This document shows positions 34,350-43,307 of a DNA stretch of 64,000 nucleotides, piece after piece. Under the pieces are notes generated by a model that saw only the letters and a program-made list of their open reading frames with translations, ran no database searches and was not told the origin of the DNA. Source of the stretch: a virus. Within the stretch, counting starts at the first letter, position 1. Every line of letters starts with the position of its first letter. Location: positions 26,840 through 90,839 of the IMG/VR virus record IMGVR_UViG_3300031576_000018. One strand, 5' to 3'. A program made the translations under genes and the position numbers.

Positions 34350-35557
34350 GTCTTGACAGAAAATTTATAACAACCCTGATTACTGAGGATGAAGCTCTTC
34401 GTAAAGCCATAGACGCTAATATTCAGGATAACTGGATATTAAAAGAACTTAGACCTGCTTATCAGTGGATTAAATCTTTCTACACAGACTTTGGTAAAAT
34501 ACCCTCAAGGGAATCTCTCATTAAACGCTTTGGTGATATCCTCACCCTATCCGAAGAGAATGTAGCTTTCTATATTTCAGAGATTAGAAACCGTCAGAAG
34601 TTTAGTGTTATGGTCATGACTGCTGAACAAGTTTCTAACCTATTAATGGATGATAAGCAACCCGATAAGACCAAAGCCTTAGAAGAAGCCGAGAAGTTAT
34701 TTAATTCTGCTCATAAGCAACTCTATACAGAACTGAATACCTCTAAGGTAGTTAACATTGCTAAAAAGGCTACAGACAGGTATGACCAGTATCTTCATAG
34801 AAAATCCAATAAAATCACAGGGGTTATAACCCCATGGGAACCATTAACCGAAGAAACAATGGGTTGGCAACCAGGAGAGTTTGCCCTTTTTGTAGGACGT
34901 AGAGGTTTAGGAAAGACCTTAACACTTCTTCTTAATCTCTCCAAAGCCTACCAAGCTGGGTATAAACCATTACTCTTTACCCACGAAATGGGTGTAAAAC
35001 CAATCAGTTTAAGACTAGATGCTATTTTAGGGCAATTTGATTACGAAGCCTTGAGAAAAGGTAAGCTAGACCTCTCTGAGGAAAGAGCCTACTTAGAATA
35101 TCTTAAACGTATGGAAGAATCAGAGATGGTTTTGGAGGTAGCCGAAGGTGCAGGAAGAAAAGGAGTAGAAACTATTTATGCGTATTGCAGGACATTAAAA
35201 CCAGATATTGTCTTTGTAGATTCTGCGTACCTCTTCGCTAAATCGTATGACTGGAAAGACCAGTATGCTTTTTCAGCAGACTTAAGAGCAATGGCTGAAT
35301 CTTTAAAGATACCTATTATTATCTCTTTACAGGAGAAAAAAGACGGTGTAGCCATAGCGAAAGCCTATGAGAATGATGCGACGTGTATGTTCAGGCAGTA
35401 TAAGGATAAAGACATGGAAGAATTACCGTTTATGTGTTTTGAGACTCGGAAAATTAGAGAAGGAGAACCCATTCGTTGGGTATCCCATTGGGATTTTAAG
35501 TCTATGAACTTTACTTGGAACCCCCAAGTAGACCCACAGGAATATATAGATATATAA
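34346..35557 (+). CDS. dnaB: DnaB-like replicative helicase
   Basis: A 403-residue helicase with a short N-terminal domain and a RecA-like C-terminal domain. GWQPGEFALFVGRRGLGKT (173-191) gives the Walker A, LLFTHEMGVKP is the DnaB H1a-type motif, and PDIVFVDSAYL is Walker B. It should unwind DNA ahead of the fork as a hexamer with the primase and DnaC-like loader encoded nearby. GTG start overlapping the HTH gene. Confidence 0.85.
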   Translation: MSLDRKFITTLITEDEALRKAIDANIQDNWILKELRPAYQWIKSFYTDFGKIPSRESLIKRFGDILTLSEENVAFYISEIRNRQKFSVMVMTAEQVSNLLMDDKQPDKTKALEEAEKLFNSAHKQLYTELNTSKVVNIAKKATDRYDQYLHRKSNKITGVITPWEPLTEETMGWQPGEFALFVGRRGLGKTLTLLLNLSKAYQAGYKPLLFTHEMGVKPISLRLDAILGQFDYEALRKGKLDLSEERAYLEYLKRMEESEMVLEVAEGAGRKGVETIYAYCRTLKPDIVFVDSAYLFAKSYDWKDQYAFSADLRAMAESLKIPIIISLQEKKDGVAIAKAYENDATCMFRQYKDKDMEELPFMCFETRKIREGEPIRWVSHWDFKSMNFTWNPQVDPQEYIDI

Positions 35558-35558
35558 A

Positions 35559-36515
35559 ATGTTAGACACGACTGCTCTGGTAATAGCTCTTCAATCCGCA
35601 GGCATTAAGAAGATTAAAGTATGGAAAGACGAAGTTAAATTTTGCTGTCCTTTTCATGCTGATAGAACACCCAGTGCTTTCCTTAACGTTTCCAAAGTCG
35701 TCTATAAATGCTTTTCGTGTGGGAGAGGAGAATCAGCGTATAGCTTTCTTCACTTAATAGGTATTCAACCTTACTCTTTAGAAATAGAGTCCATAGTTGA
35801 CTTTGTCAGCTCAAAAGTTAATAAGGTAGTACAGAAAAGGAAATCTAAAACGTATGATCAGTTTATGGGACGTGTTGTTTCTCAAAGTATGCAAGAAGGA
35901 CTCCTTATTTGGGAACAAAGTGTACCTACTTTTACGGTAGACCCTGTAGAGGAGTATATAAAGAATCGAACAGGAAATGCGTTTACACCTATTCCGGTTG
36001 CTTATCATCCTCAACGGTACTCACTGGTTTTTAAGACAGAATTTAATATTGTTGAACGCTTCTTTAAATGTCGGTCGCAGAAGATTACTGTTCCTTCTAT
36101 GGTCTATGGAGAAAAGCATCTCTTTACACACGACTTTAAGAGCAAATCAGACACAGTTTACTTGGTAGAGGGGTTATTCGATTACTTGAACCTTTATCAA
36201 GCAGGATTTAAAAACTGTGCGGCTTTACTAGGTAGCTCTGTCTCTGATATTAACCAGGTAGAGATAGATTCTCTAGGAGAAGACGTTACTCTAATACCAG
36301 ATAGTGACAAAGCAGGATTAAACAGTCTAAAACCAAATGCAAAGAAATTAACTGAACTCGGTAAAAGAGTGTATGTGATTTACCCAAAACCAGAGAAAGA
36401 TTTTGGAGCCATGACACACGAACAAATTAGAGAAAATATTTTTAACGGGAGAACAGCGTATGGTAACAGGATATCTGGGGGCAACCTTGAAGATTGCCTT
36501 AGCCGATTCGGATAA
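35559..36515 (+). CDS. dnaG: DnaG-like primase
   Basis: A 318-residue primase with a CHC2 zinc finger (Cys30, His33, Cys51, Cys54 in CCPFHADRTPS and YKCFSCGRG) and a Toprim domain with VYLVEGLFDYLNL and the acidic IPDSDKAG motif. It is shorter than bacterial DnaG (about 580) because the helicase-binding C-terminal domain is missing, as in many phages. It begins one base after the helicase stop. Confidence 0.85.
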   Translation: MLDTTALVIALQSAGIKKIKVWKDEVKFCCPFHADRTPSAFLNVSKVVYKCFSCGRGESAYSFLHLIGIQPYSLEIESIVDFVSSKVNKVVQKRKSKTYDQFMGRVVSQSMQEGLLIWEQSVPTFTVDPVEEYIKNRTGNAFTPIPVAYHPQRYSLVFKTEFNIVERFFKCRSQKITVPSMVYGEKHLFTHDFKSKSDTVYLVEGLFDYLNLYQAGFKNCAALLGSSVSDINQVEIDSLGEDVTLIPDSDKAGLNSLKPNAKKLTELGKRVYVIYPKPEKDFGAMTHEQIRENIFNGRTAYGNRISGGNLEDCLSRFG

Positions 36516-37818
36516 GATTAATTTAGACTTATGGAAAGTCCCCAATTCAGCCCCAGCTAAAAACAGCTTTGGAGAATTTATTCCTCTCTATTACGAAGAA
36601 GCTGGTTGGGTACACTTCCCAAGAAACAATATGCCTGAATTAGAGTGCATAATAGAGGAAAGGAATTATACATCCTCAATAGAAACTGGTTATTTCTTTC
36701 ATCAAGAGTATAGAGACTATCAAGTTGAGGTAGTAGATAAAGCACTTAAATTTATGAGGAGGAGTATTCGTTTAGGAATAGCCAGAGATGTTATTATTTG
36801 TGCACCATGCGCCAGCGGTAAAACCCACATGGCGTTCTATGCAATTGACCAATTGGCTGTAAAAACTTTAATCGCCGTCCCAACAGAGCCTCTATTTAAA
36901 CAGTGGGTAGAACGGTTAACTGACTGGACGGGTGAAGAGCCGGGTATGTTTACAGGTAGAAAAAAGAGTTTCAAAAATATTACAGTGGCGCTAGTGCCTT
37001 CTTTAATCTCTAAATTAGCGAAAAAGTATCAGCACGAATTGAATAAGTTCGCCTTGCTGATTAATGATGAAGTACATAGGCTAGGCGCTGATAAATGGTC
37101 AAAGGCGGTATGCCGTATACCGGCAGGCTATAGACTGTCTTTTTCAGCTACTCCCAAGAGAGGAGACGGACTAGACATTATTATGTTCTCTCACTGTGGA
37201 CAAGTCGTAGCAGAAGTTTCTAGGAAGCAGTTGATAGAAGAAGGGTATATAAAAAATCCTAAAGTCTTTATCTTTGAGAGAACCATTCCAACGTTGATTC
37301 AACGTTGGAATGGTTTTAACTGGGCAGCAACCTGTACGAAGATTGCGAGGCACTCTGTAGTTATCTCAGATGTTCAACATATTATCAAACAGTCCCTCAA
37401 CAAGGGTAAGAAGACGATGGTTTTAACTAACCGGCTAGAGTTAATACAGCCCCTAAAAGAGTTATTTCCAGATGCTTTTCTTCTCGTAGGTGTAAGCAAC
37501 TTAGAAGAGGCTATCGACAGAGAGAAGCTATTTAAAGCCCAGCTTATCTTAGCCATAGATAAATTAGCGACTACAGGGATAGAACTTCCTGCCTTAAGCA
37601 CAATGATTTCAGTAACACCCTATGCAGATCCTTCTGTTATTGAACAAATGTTGGGTAGGAACTCCAGACCAGATTCTATAGACCCTGTGTTTGTAGATTA
37701 TTATATTCATGAACCGAAGACGGATAAGAAGGATTTTCTAAAATTTATGTTCCAATCACGCCTAAAAGTGTATGAGTCTTTAGAGTGCGAAGTAACTTAT
37801 GTCAGGAGAGAGGAATGA
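36460..37818 (+). CDS. SF2 DNA helicase (UvsW/RadD-like)
   Basis: A 452-residue helicase. Q-like YRDYQVEVVDKAL, Walker A APCASGKT (115-122), IAVPTEPLFKQW (Ia), DEVH box (203-206), SFSATPKRGD (III) and QMLGRNSRPDS (VI). This set fits UvsW/XPB-type branch-migration or repair helicases. It starts inside the primase gene, with GGGAG upstream. A 35-base perfect palindrome occurs inside the gene at 37281-37315. Confidence 0.85.
   Translation: MVTGYLGATLKIALADSDKINLDLWKVPNSAPAKNSFGEFIPLYYEEAGWVHFPRNNMPELECIIEERNYTSSIETGYFFHQEYRDYQVEVVDKALKFMRRSIRLGIARDVIICAPCASGKTHMAFYAIDQLAVKTLIAVPTEPLFKQWVERLTDWTGEEPGMFTGRKKSFKNITVALVPSLISKLAKKYQHELNKFALLINDEVHRLGADKWSKAVCRIPAGYRLSFSATPKRGDGLDIIMFSHCGQVVAEVSRKQLIEEGYIKNPKVFIFERTIPTLIQRWNGFNWAATCTKIARHSVVISDVQHIIKQSLNKGKKTMVLTNRLELIQPLKELFPDAFLLVGVSNLEEAIDREKLFKAQLILAIDKLATTGIELPALSTMISVTPYADPSVIEQMLGRNSRPDSIDPVFVDYYIHEPKTDKKDFLKFMFQSRLKVYESLECEVTYVRREE
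37281..37315 (+). repeat. perfect palindrome in the SF2 helicase gene
   Basis: Two 16-base arms (AACCATTCCAACGTTG and its exact complement) around the 3-base loop ATT, inside coding sequence. No T run follows. See findings. Confidence 0.85.
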
Positions 37819-38141
37819 AAAAAAGAATTAAAGAAATGATTAAATTGCTGAAGTCTTTTGACAAGGCAATTTTAATGAAAGAAAGGCACAATGTTTTAGA
37901 AGAAGACGAAGCGGAAGCCAGAATAGCGGTTGAGGAATCTCCGTTCGAGAGGACAGAGATTGTTTGTACCAAGGGTAATAACTTTCAATTGTTTTTCTAC
38001 GAGTTAAACAAAATGGCAGATGGCTACGATTTGGTGAAAGATATTCCCCACATTCTGACAGAAGATAAGCTAATGGACAAGTTGGTCAGTGATTTAAAAG
38101 AAGAAAAGAAAATCTCTTTAGAGCTCTATTTTAACTCTTGA
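37815..38141 (+). CDS. unknown small protein
   Basis: A 108-residue helical protein from ATG 37815 with a strong AGGAGAGAGG site; an earlier in-frame start at 37785 lacks one. Basic N-terminus and acidic middle. No family recognised. The -35 of the next promoter overlaps its stop codon. Confidence 0.55.
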   Translation: MKKRIKEMIKLLKSFDKAILMKERHNVLEEDEAEARIAVEESPFERTEIVCTKGNNFQLFFYELNKMADGYDLVKDIPHILTEDKLMDKLVSDLKEEKKISLELYFNS

Positions 38142-38173
38142 CAAAGATATAAAAGGGATATACATTATATATC
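38138..38173 (+). promoter_or_regulatory. promoter and operator of the RHH gene
   Basis: TTGACA at 38138-38143 and TACATT at 38161-38166 with 17-bp spacing. Over it lie GATATA at 38146-38151 and the perfect inverted repeat GATATA-CATTA-TATATC at 38157-38173, which ends exactly before the ATG. The mRNA would be leaderless or nearly so. The layout is that of an autoregulated promoter. Confidence 0.55.
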
Positions 38174-38314
38174 ATGAGTGCAATTAGAAAATTAATTTCT
38201 TTACCAAAAGAATCCTGGGATTGGCTTTTAGAACAAGCTACCCTCCAAGGTATTTCTGTAAACGCATTAGTGGCAACCATTATCTATCAGGAAAAATGTT
38301 CAAGGAAGAAGTAG
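38174..38314 (+). CDS. ribbon-helix-helix repressor, 46 aa
   Basis: A short frame whose sequence IRKLISLPKESWDWLLEQAT followed by LQGISVNALVATII matches the strand-helix-helix plan of CopG/Arc-type repressors (strand RKLISLP, then helices on each side of QGIS). No ribosome site is visible before the ATG. It overlaps the next gene. Likely a dimeric repressor of its own promoter, whose half-sites surround the -10. Confidence 0.6.
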   Translation: MSAIRKLISLPKESWDWLLEQATLQGISVNALVATIIYQEKCSRKK

Positions 38315-38640
38315 ACAAGTTCTTATTTAAAGATTTAAAGAAAAGAGAACTGGGTTTATACAGCTATGGACAAGTTGCCAAAGAATGCCAAATCAAATTC
38401 AAAACGTTAAAGTGGTTATTTAAAAAGAAAATATTTGAGAAAGGGGAGCAGTTTTCAAAGAAGACTTACCGTCTTTATCTCACCGAACGAGAAAGAGAGC
38501 TAATTACTACTACCTTTAGACTAGCAAGAAAGGAGGCTCTAGAGAACTCAGACAGAAGAGATTCAGAAGGTAACTACGTGTACAACCTATCCTATGAACG
38601 TGTAGGACAAATTTATAAACAGTTGAAGGAGAAAATATGA
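38296..38640 (+). CDS. unknown basic protein, possible HTH
   Basis: A 114-residue protein. I prefer ATG 38296 (CAGGAAAA upstream) over an earlier TTG at 38221 that lies mostly inside the RHH gene. Two HTH-like stretches: SYGQVAKECQIKFKTLKWLFK and SYERVGQIYKQLKEKI. Probably DNA-binding, co-transcribed with SSB and RHH. Confidence 0.5.
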   Translation: MFKEEVDKFLFKDLKKRELGLYSYGQVAKECQIKFKTLKWLFKKKIFEKGEQFSKKTYRLYLTERERELITTTFRLARKEALENSDRRDSEGNYVYNLSYERVGQIYKQLKEKI

Positions 38641-39329
38641 GTTTTTTTACAGTTGGTTTTGAAGCAGTTGTTGAGGAAGCAAAAAGGCAAGAAGACGCCA
38701 GAGCGGCTTACTCGGATTATGACGAACTTTACCTAAACAAGGCTAAAAGCGGAAATGATGAGTGTAAAGTATTCTTTATGAGTACTGAGCCTACTAATTT
38801 TCATATCCATGATTTTGGAGAAGTGACAAAGGACAGATCAGATAAGTTTTTATGCACTGACCCCGTTAATGGGTGTGACATTTGTAAGTATATGGAAAAA
38901 CCCAATAAGTACTTTAAGTCTATGTGGCCTGTTTATGTTCCGCACCATATCTACAGAGCTGTGTCTGAAAAGGGCAAGGATAAGGAGTACAATAATGTTA
39001 TTTCCTATCTTATTTTTCCTGCTAAACACGCTGCTACTTTGGGAGCCAAAGCTACTAAATGGGGTTCATTGACTGACTTTAGAATAGACATTATGAAAGC
39101 AGGGGACGGGGGTTCTTATCAGTTTGAGAAGACCTCTGTGCCAACACCAGAGGATGTGTTAAAGATGCGTATCCCTAAACCAGAGGAGTTTATTGTTCCT
39201 CCCTCTAAAGAAAAGGTAGCTGCTTTTATTAAGAAGTATGCAGGGAAAACCCTTCATGTTGATAAGGTTTCTCTGAGTGCTCCAAAGGAGCCAACACCCG
39301 TACCAGAAAATTTTGAAATAGATTTCTAA
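38637..39329 (+). CDS. single-stranded DNA-binding protein (gp32-like)
   Basis: A 230-residue protein with a probable zinc site (His56 or His58, Cys73, Cys80, Cys83 in FLCTDPVNGCDICKYM), as in T4 gp32-type SSBs, and an aromatic-rich core. It ends in a Pro-rich linker and the acidic tip FEIDF, like the SSB tails that recruit replication partners. Its position between helicases and polymerase fits. Confidence 0.6.
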   Translation: MSFFTVGFEAVVEEAKRQEDARAAYSDYDELYLNKAKSGNDECKVFFMSTEPTNFHIHDFGEVTKDRSDKFLCTDPVNGCDICKYMEKPNKYFKSMWPVYVPHHIYRAVSEKGKDKEYNNVISYLIFPAKHAATLGAKATKWGSLTDFRIDIMKAGDGGSYQFEKTSVPTPEDVLKMRIPKPEEFIVPPSKEKVAAFIKKYAGKTLHVDKVSLSAPKEPTPVPENFEIDF

Positions 39330-39370
39330 GTAACTTAGGGCTAGGTTTTTACCCTAGCCCTAAGTTACTT
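39328..39370 (+). other. 18-bp perfect intergenic hairpin
   Basis: Arms of 18 bases (AAGTAACTTAGGGCTAGG and its exact complement) around the loop TTTTTAC, beginning in the SSB stop codon. No T run follows, so it is not a classic terminator; it may protect the mRNA 3' end or terminate with a factor. Confidence 0.6.
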
Positions 39371-39394
39371 GTGTACGGACGGTATAGCCCTACG

Positions 39395-39423
39395 TTCAAT
39401 AAAAATTTAGCTTTTCTTATTAT
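39395..39423 (+). promoter_or_regulatory. weak candidate promoter before the polymerase
   Basis: TTCAAT at 39395-39400 and TATTAT at 39418-39423, 17-bp spacer, just upstream of the polymerase ATG at 39434. Weak match to consensus, unsupported otherwise. Confidence 0.3.
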
Positions 39424-39433
39424 AGGTTATTAA

Positions 39434-41299
39434 ATGATAGTTGACAATTTAGATAAGTTTGAACAATTCTGTGAGTTCCTTTCCCAAGAGCCTTTCATGG
39501 CATTTGATACAGAGACGGATAATCTACACGGTGATATCGTAGGTATGAGTTTTGCCAAGTCTTCCTCAAAAGGTTGGTACATTCCAATAGCGCACGCACC
39601 AAACTTTGTCGATGGGGATAGAAACATTCCCAAAGAAAAAGTTATCGAACTGATGAAGCCTATCTTTGAAGCCAAGCACACACAATGGTTGTGTTGGAAT
39701 TTACAGTACGAGTACTACACCTTACGGCACTGGTTGGGTATTGAAATGGCAACTGGAGAAGATGCCCAGATTATGTACTGGCTTCTTAACTCTGAAGGAA
39801 ATCTACGACTAAAACATAGAGCTGTGGTTGACTTAGGTTTATCTGGAGCCACAACCTATGAGGATATGGCAAAGGGAAAATCCCCAATGTATTCCCCAGT
39901 CGATGAGTGTGGTGAGTACGCCATTCAAGATGCTCGTTTTACTTGGGAACTCTATTGGAAGTATTTACCGCTGCTCAAAGTCAAGGGTAATTGCTACAAT
40001 GTCTACAAAGGAATACACCTACCACTTGTTGTTGTCTTAGATTCAATGTTTGAAAGAGGTATTCGTATTGATCGACAAGCTCTAAACGAGGTGAAAATCT
40101 ATTGCCAAACTAGTATGCTTAGTTTGGCTGAAGAAATGTACTCTGTGGCAAAGCGTTACTTTAATCCTAACTCCGGTTCACAGGTAAGAGATTTATTTGT
40201 TAATCAGCTTAAATTACCTGTTATTAGTTGGACTAAGGGGGGTAAGAGTGGAAATTCTCAACCATCGGTGGATCAGAATGCACTAAGTCACTATGCTAAG
40301 GAAGCGGAAGGGGAAGCGAGTTTACTTGCTAAAAAGGTGTTGGCGTACAGAGAGCTTGGAAAGATTTTGTCTACGTACACGGATTCTATTCTACAAAAAG
40401 CAGACCATTCAGATCGTATACATTCCTCATTTAACCAGACAGGAACGGTAGGCGGTCGGTTTTCTAGCCGTAACCCTAACTTTCAGAATATACCCGCCCG
40501 TTCGGAAGTAGGTAAGGCTATACGGAAGGTATTTATAGCCAGGGAAGGGTACAAACTAGTTTGTGCTGACTTCTCCCAACTAGAGCTTCGTATTTTGGCA
40601 CATTTTACTAAGGACCCTATCCTGTGTGAAGCGTTCGCTACTGGTAAAGACCCGCACTCTGCAACAGCGGCTATGCTAATGTCCATGCCGTATGAAGAGT
40701 TCTTTAGTGCGTATAAAAAACAGAAGGCAAAAGATAAAGAAATTGTTGAATTATGGTTGGCAGAGTACGGGTTTACACCTGAAGATATGCGAGGACGGTC
40801 TAAAACGGTAAATTTTGGTATTGCGTACGGCAAAAATACCGATTTAGATTTAGGGATAACCAAAGACTTCCTTGATCAATGGAAGTCTATTCATAAAGTA
40901 GTGGTTAAGTATATACAAGGCGAACACAAACAACTCCTTAATCAAGGGTTCGTCAATACTGTTCTTGGTAGGTTTAGACATTCAGAAAAAGTGTTTTCTC
41001 CTAGTTGGGAAGAAAGGGAAGCCGCTTTAAGAGAACTTTTCAATACGAAAATTCAAGGAACTGCGGCTGATCTGGCTAATATGAGTATGATTATGATTCA
41101 TGGAGAGTTTCAGACGAGAGGTCTAGACGCTTTCCTTATTGCTCAAGTACATGATGAGATTATAGCCGAGGCTAGAGAACAGCAAGCACAAGAGGTATCA
41201 GATATTATGAAACACTGTATGGAAACATGTTATCCACTAAGTATTGTTTTAGAGGTGGAACCAGGGATAGGAAACAATTGGGTAGAGGCAAAAGGATAA
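39434..41299 (+). CDS. polA: family A DNA polymerase with 3'-5' exonuclease
   Basis: A 621-residue replicative polymerase. The exonuclease domain carries FDTETDN (Asp25, Glu27). Polymerase motif A is CADFSQLELRILAHF, motif B is RGRSKTVNFGIAYG (Arg, Lys and Phe present), motif C is QVHDEIIAE. The 5'-3' exonuclease domain of bacterial Pol I is absent, as usual in phages. The last bases overlap the RecA start (TAATG). The motif A residue after the catalytic Asp and the intact motif set indicate an active enzyme. Confidence 0.95.
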   Translation: MIVDNLDKFEQFCEFLSQEPFMAFDTETDNLHGDIVGMSFAKSSSKGWYIPIAHAPNFVDGDRNIPKEKVIELMKPIFEAKHTQWLCWNLQYEYYTLRHWLGIEMATGEDAQIMYWLLNSEGNLRLKHRAVVDLGLSGATTYEDMAKGKSPMYSPVDECGEYAIQDARFTWELYWKYLPLLKVKGNCYNVYKGIHLPLVVVLDSMFERGIRIDRQALNEVKIYCQTSMLSLAEEMYSVAKRYFNPNSGSQVRDLFVNQLKLPVISWTKGGKSGNSQPSVDQNALSHYAKEAEGEASLLAKKVLAYRELGKILSTYTDSILQKADHSDRIHSSFNQTGTVGGRFSSRNPNFQNIPARSEVGKAIRKVFIAREGYKLVCADFSQLELRILAHFTKDPILCEAFATGKDPHSATAAMLMSMPYEEFFSAYKKQKAKDKEIVELWLAEYGFTPEDMRGRSKTVNFGIAYGKNTDLDLGITKDFLDQWKSIHKVVVKYIQGEHKQLLNQGFVNTVLGRFRHSEKVFSPSWEEREAALRELFNTKIQGTAADLANMSMIMIHGEFQTRGLDAFLIAQVHDEIIAEAREQQAQEVSDIMKHCMETCYPLSIVLEVEPGIGNNWVEAKG

Positions 41300-42555
41300 T
41301 GGCAACAAATATAAAGAAAAAAGAAGAGAATAAAAAGTCTAAGGTTCTGCAACCAAAAACGTTGCAGGAAGTTTTAGATACAATGAACAAATCAAGACCG
41401 GGAACAATTTTTACAGGTGCGGACTTGGAGAGGGCTAAGAATAAAAGGGCAAGCGTCGGTATACCTAGCGTAGATAGAATTTTAGGGGGCGGTATGGTTA
41501 GAGGGGGAAAAGTACACATTTATGGGAAATCAGGAACTGGTAAATCTACGCTCACTATACAGACAGGGGCAAATATTCAAAGGATGGATAAATTCGCCAC
41601 AGGCGCTGTAGTTAACTTAGAGGGGTTTTGGAGGACAGAAGGTATTCAGTACGCTAAAAAGTTTGGAATGGACCCAGAAAGAGTAATTATATTAGAAATG
41701 GGGGAAAACGAGGGTTCTGAAAATGTATTGGACACCGCAATTCAACTAGTAAAAACTAGAGCATTGGATTTTCTTATTGTCGATTCTATAGCGGGTATAA
41801 TAACAAGAGATGAGCTAGAGAAGTCTATGGACGAAAATGAGAAGATTGCTTTTCAAGCAAACCTAGTAAAAAAATTTCTTTTGCGATTAAATGCGGTTAC
41901 AGCCCCTCGTATAGAAAATGGTGAGGTTCTTGTGCATCCCTGTGCAATTATGATAATCAATCAGCTAAGAGCGGGTGGTTTGGGTTATGTGTTAGCGGAT
42001 AAGAATACGCCTGGTGGCTCGGCCTTGCATTTTTTTTCTGATATTGAAGTGCATGCGTCTAGGGTTGATCCTATATTTTATAAGGTGCAGAAAGACCAAC
42101 TAGACCTACTTTCTGACTCTTTAGAGCGTAGAGAGTTAGAGAAGGGATGGGCAATAGGGCATAGCACACAATACAAAATCCATAAGAACCGAACTGCTCC
42201 CACAGAGGATAAAGCCACTGTGATTGATTTTTACCGAAGTAAAATTGAAATACCTTCTCCCACAGGTTTTACAGGCTTTGGGTTTGATTTAGTAGGTGAT
42301 ACCTTTGATACAGCCGTCTTAGCTGGGATTATTCCTACAAGCGGAGCATACCGTACAATAGAAGGGAAGACTTATCAAGGAAGAGAGAAAGCGCTTACCT
42401 TCTTTAGGTCTTCTCCTGAAGTCTATCAACGGACACTTAAACAATTGGAGGATATTGGTAAAGATGACACACGAAATAAAGAAGTTAAAAGCAAAGTCTC
42501 GAAGAAACGAGAAAATGTTGTCGAAGGAATTGGACATGATGTTAACACCAGGTAG
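41299..42555 (+). CDS. recA: RecA-like recombinase
   Basis: A 418-residue recombinase from ATG 41299 (AAAGGAT upstream). The longer frame from 41227 lies inside the polymerase gene and is not needed. Walker A GKSGTGKST (76-84), FLIVDSIAGI (Walker B), CAIMIINQLRAGG (loop 1 region) and GGSALHFFSDI. An extra basic N-terminal 40 residues precede the core. Expected to form filaments on ssDNA and drive recombination-dependent replication together with the resolvases downstream. Confidence 0.9.
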   Translation: MATNIKKKEENKKSKVLQPKTLQEVLDTMNKSRPGTIFTGADLERAKNKRASVGIPSVDRILGGGMVRGGKVHIYGKSGTGKSTLTIQTGANIQRMDKFATGAVVNLEGFWRTEGIQYAKKFGMDPERVIILEMGENEGSENVLDTAIQLVKTRALDFLIVDSIAGIITRDELEKSMDENEKIAFQANLVKKFLLRLNAVTAPRIENGEVLVHPCAIMIINQLRAGGLGYVLADKNTPGGSALHFFSDIEVHASRVDPIFYKVQKDQLDLLSDSLERRELEKGWAIGHSTQYKIHKNRTAPTEDKATVIDFYRSKIEIPSPTGFTGFGFDLVGDTFDTAVLAGIIPTSGAYRTIEGKTYQGREKALTFFRSSPEVYQRTLKQLEDIGKDDTRNKEVKSKVSKKRENVVEGIGHDVNTR

Positions 42556-43063
42556 TGGCTCAGGAAGGAAAAAAGGAGATTTACAAACAAATCCAACAAA
42601 CAGTATTGGCTTTATGGTTGAATTGAAAGAAACTAAGTATGCGGCTATTACTTTCCAGACAGAGTGGGTTTACAAAGTGTACAGAGAAGCTCAGAAGGAA
42701 GATAAGATACCAGCGTTTTGCCTAGACTTTAATGGTAGAAAAATTTACTTGATTACCTTATACGATTGGCAGCATATGACCAGTAAGTCTAAGCCAGAGT
42801 CTAGTCGGGCGTTGAATGGGTTAACTACAACTCTTTATGCTACTGAATTACAAGAGGGATTAGAGCTAAAAATTCCTAATGGACATTATGCACCCTTGGT
42901 AGTTACGTCTGCCTTTGACTTTAAAAACTACAAGAACAAACTCGAACAAGGAGGTTTTCTAGATGGATTGGCAGAGCCTGTGGAAGTTATTGGAGAACAA
43001 GAATATCGAGAAGAGAATGTTGAAAGCCCAATCGAAGGGGGAAGTGAAATTACTCCTGATTGA
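42464..43063 (+). CDS. Hjc-like PD-(D/E)xK Holliday junction resolvase
   Basis: A 199-residue protein from ATG 42464 (GGAGG upstream), overlapping the end of recA. LTPGSGSGRKKGDL (27-40) followed by VELKETKYAAITFQTEWVYK (52-71) is the pattern of phage and archaeal Hjc-type nucleases, with Asp39, Glu53 and Lys55 as the catalytic set. KIPAFCLDF is the next strand. The acidic C-terminus is longer than usual. Nuclease fold well supported; junction cleavage is inference. Confidence 0.65.
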   Translation: MTHEIKKLKAKSRRNEKMLSKELDMMLTPGSGSGRKKGDLQTNPTNSIGFMVELKETKYAAITFQTEWVYKVYREAQKEDKIPAFCLDFNGRKIYLITLYDWQHMTSKSKPESSRALNGLTTTLYATELQEGLELKIPNGHYAPLVVTSAFDFKNYKNKLEQGGFLDGLAEPVEVIGEQEYREENVESPIEGGSEITPD

Positions 43064-43298
43064 GATTATTTCTTGTTTTAGAGCGATAGGGCAAAAAGAT
43101 TATGTTAACCCCCTAAAAGAAGCGTGTCTAGAAGTCTTTATGCGACTCCAGAGCAATGAATTATTTTCAATAACTTTGCTTCACACCTTAGAGCTATTAG
43201 AAGAGCTAGACCAGATGGTGACTAATTTTAAAAATTCTTCTTCTAAAGAAGAGCAAAAGTTTTGGTACAACAAAATGAAGATAGAACAATACCTGTAG
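43017..43298 (+). CDS. unknown helical protein
   Basis: A 93-residue helical protein. The start is uncertain: ATG 43017, ATG 42963 or GTG 43042 just after GGGGG are all in frame. Leucine-rich helices and no motif. Confidence 0.45.
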   Translation: MLKAQSKGEVKLLLIEIISCFRAIGQKDYVNPLKEACLEVFMRLQSNELFSITLLHTLELLEELDQMVTNFKNSSSKEEQKFWYNKMKIEQYL

Positions 43299-43307
43299 GA
43301 GGTTTTT

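Noticed and set aside
38221-38295. Upstream extension of the 38296 gene from TTG
   Set aside because: It overlaps the RHH gene in another frame and has no ribosome site.
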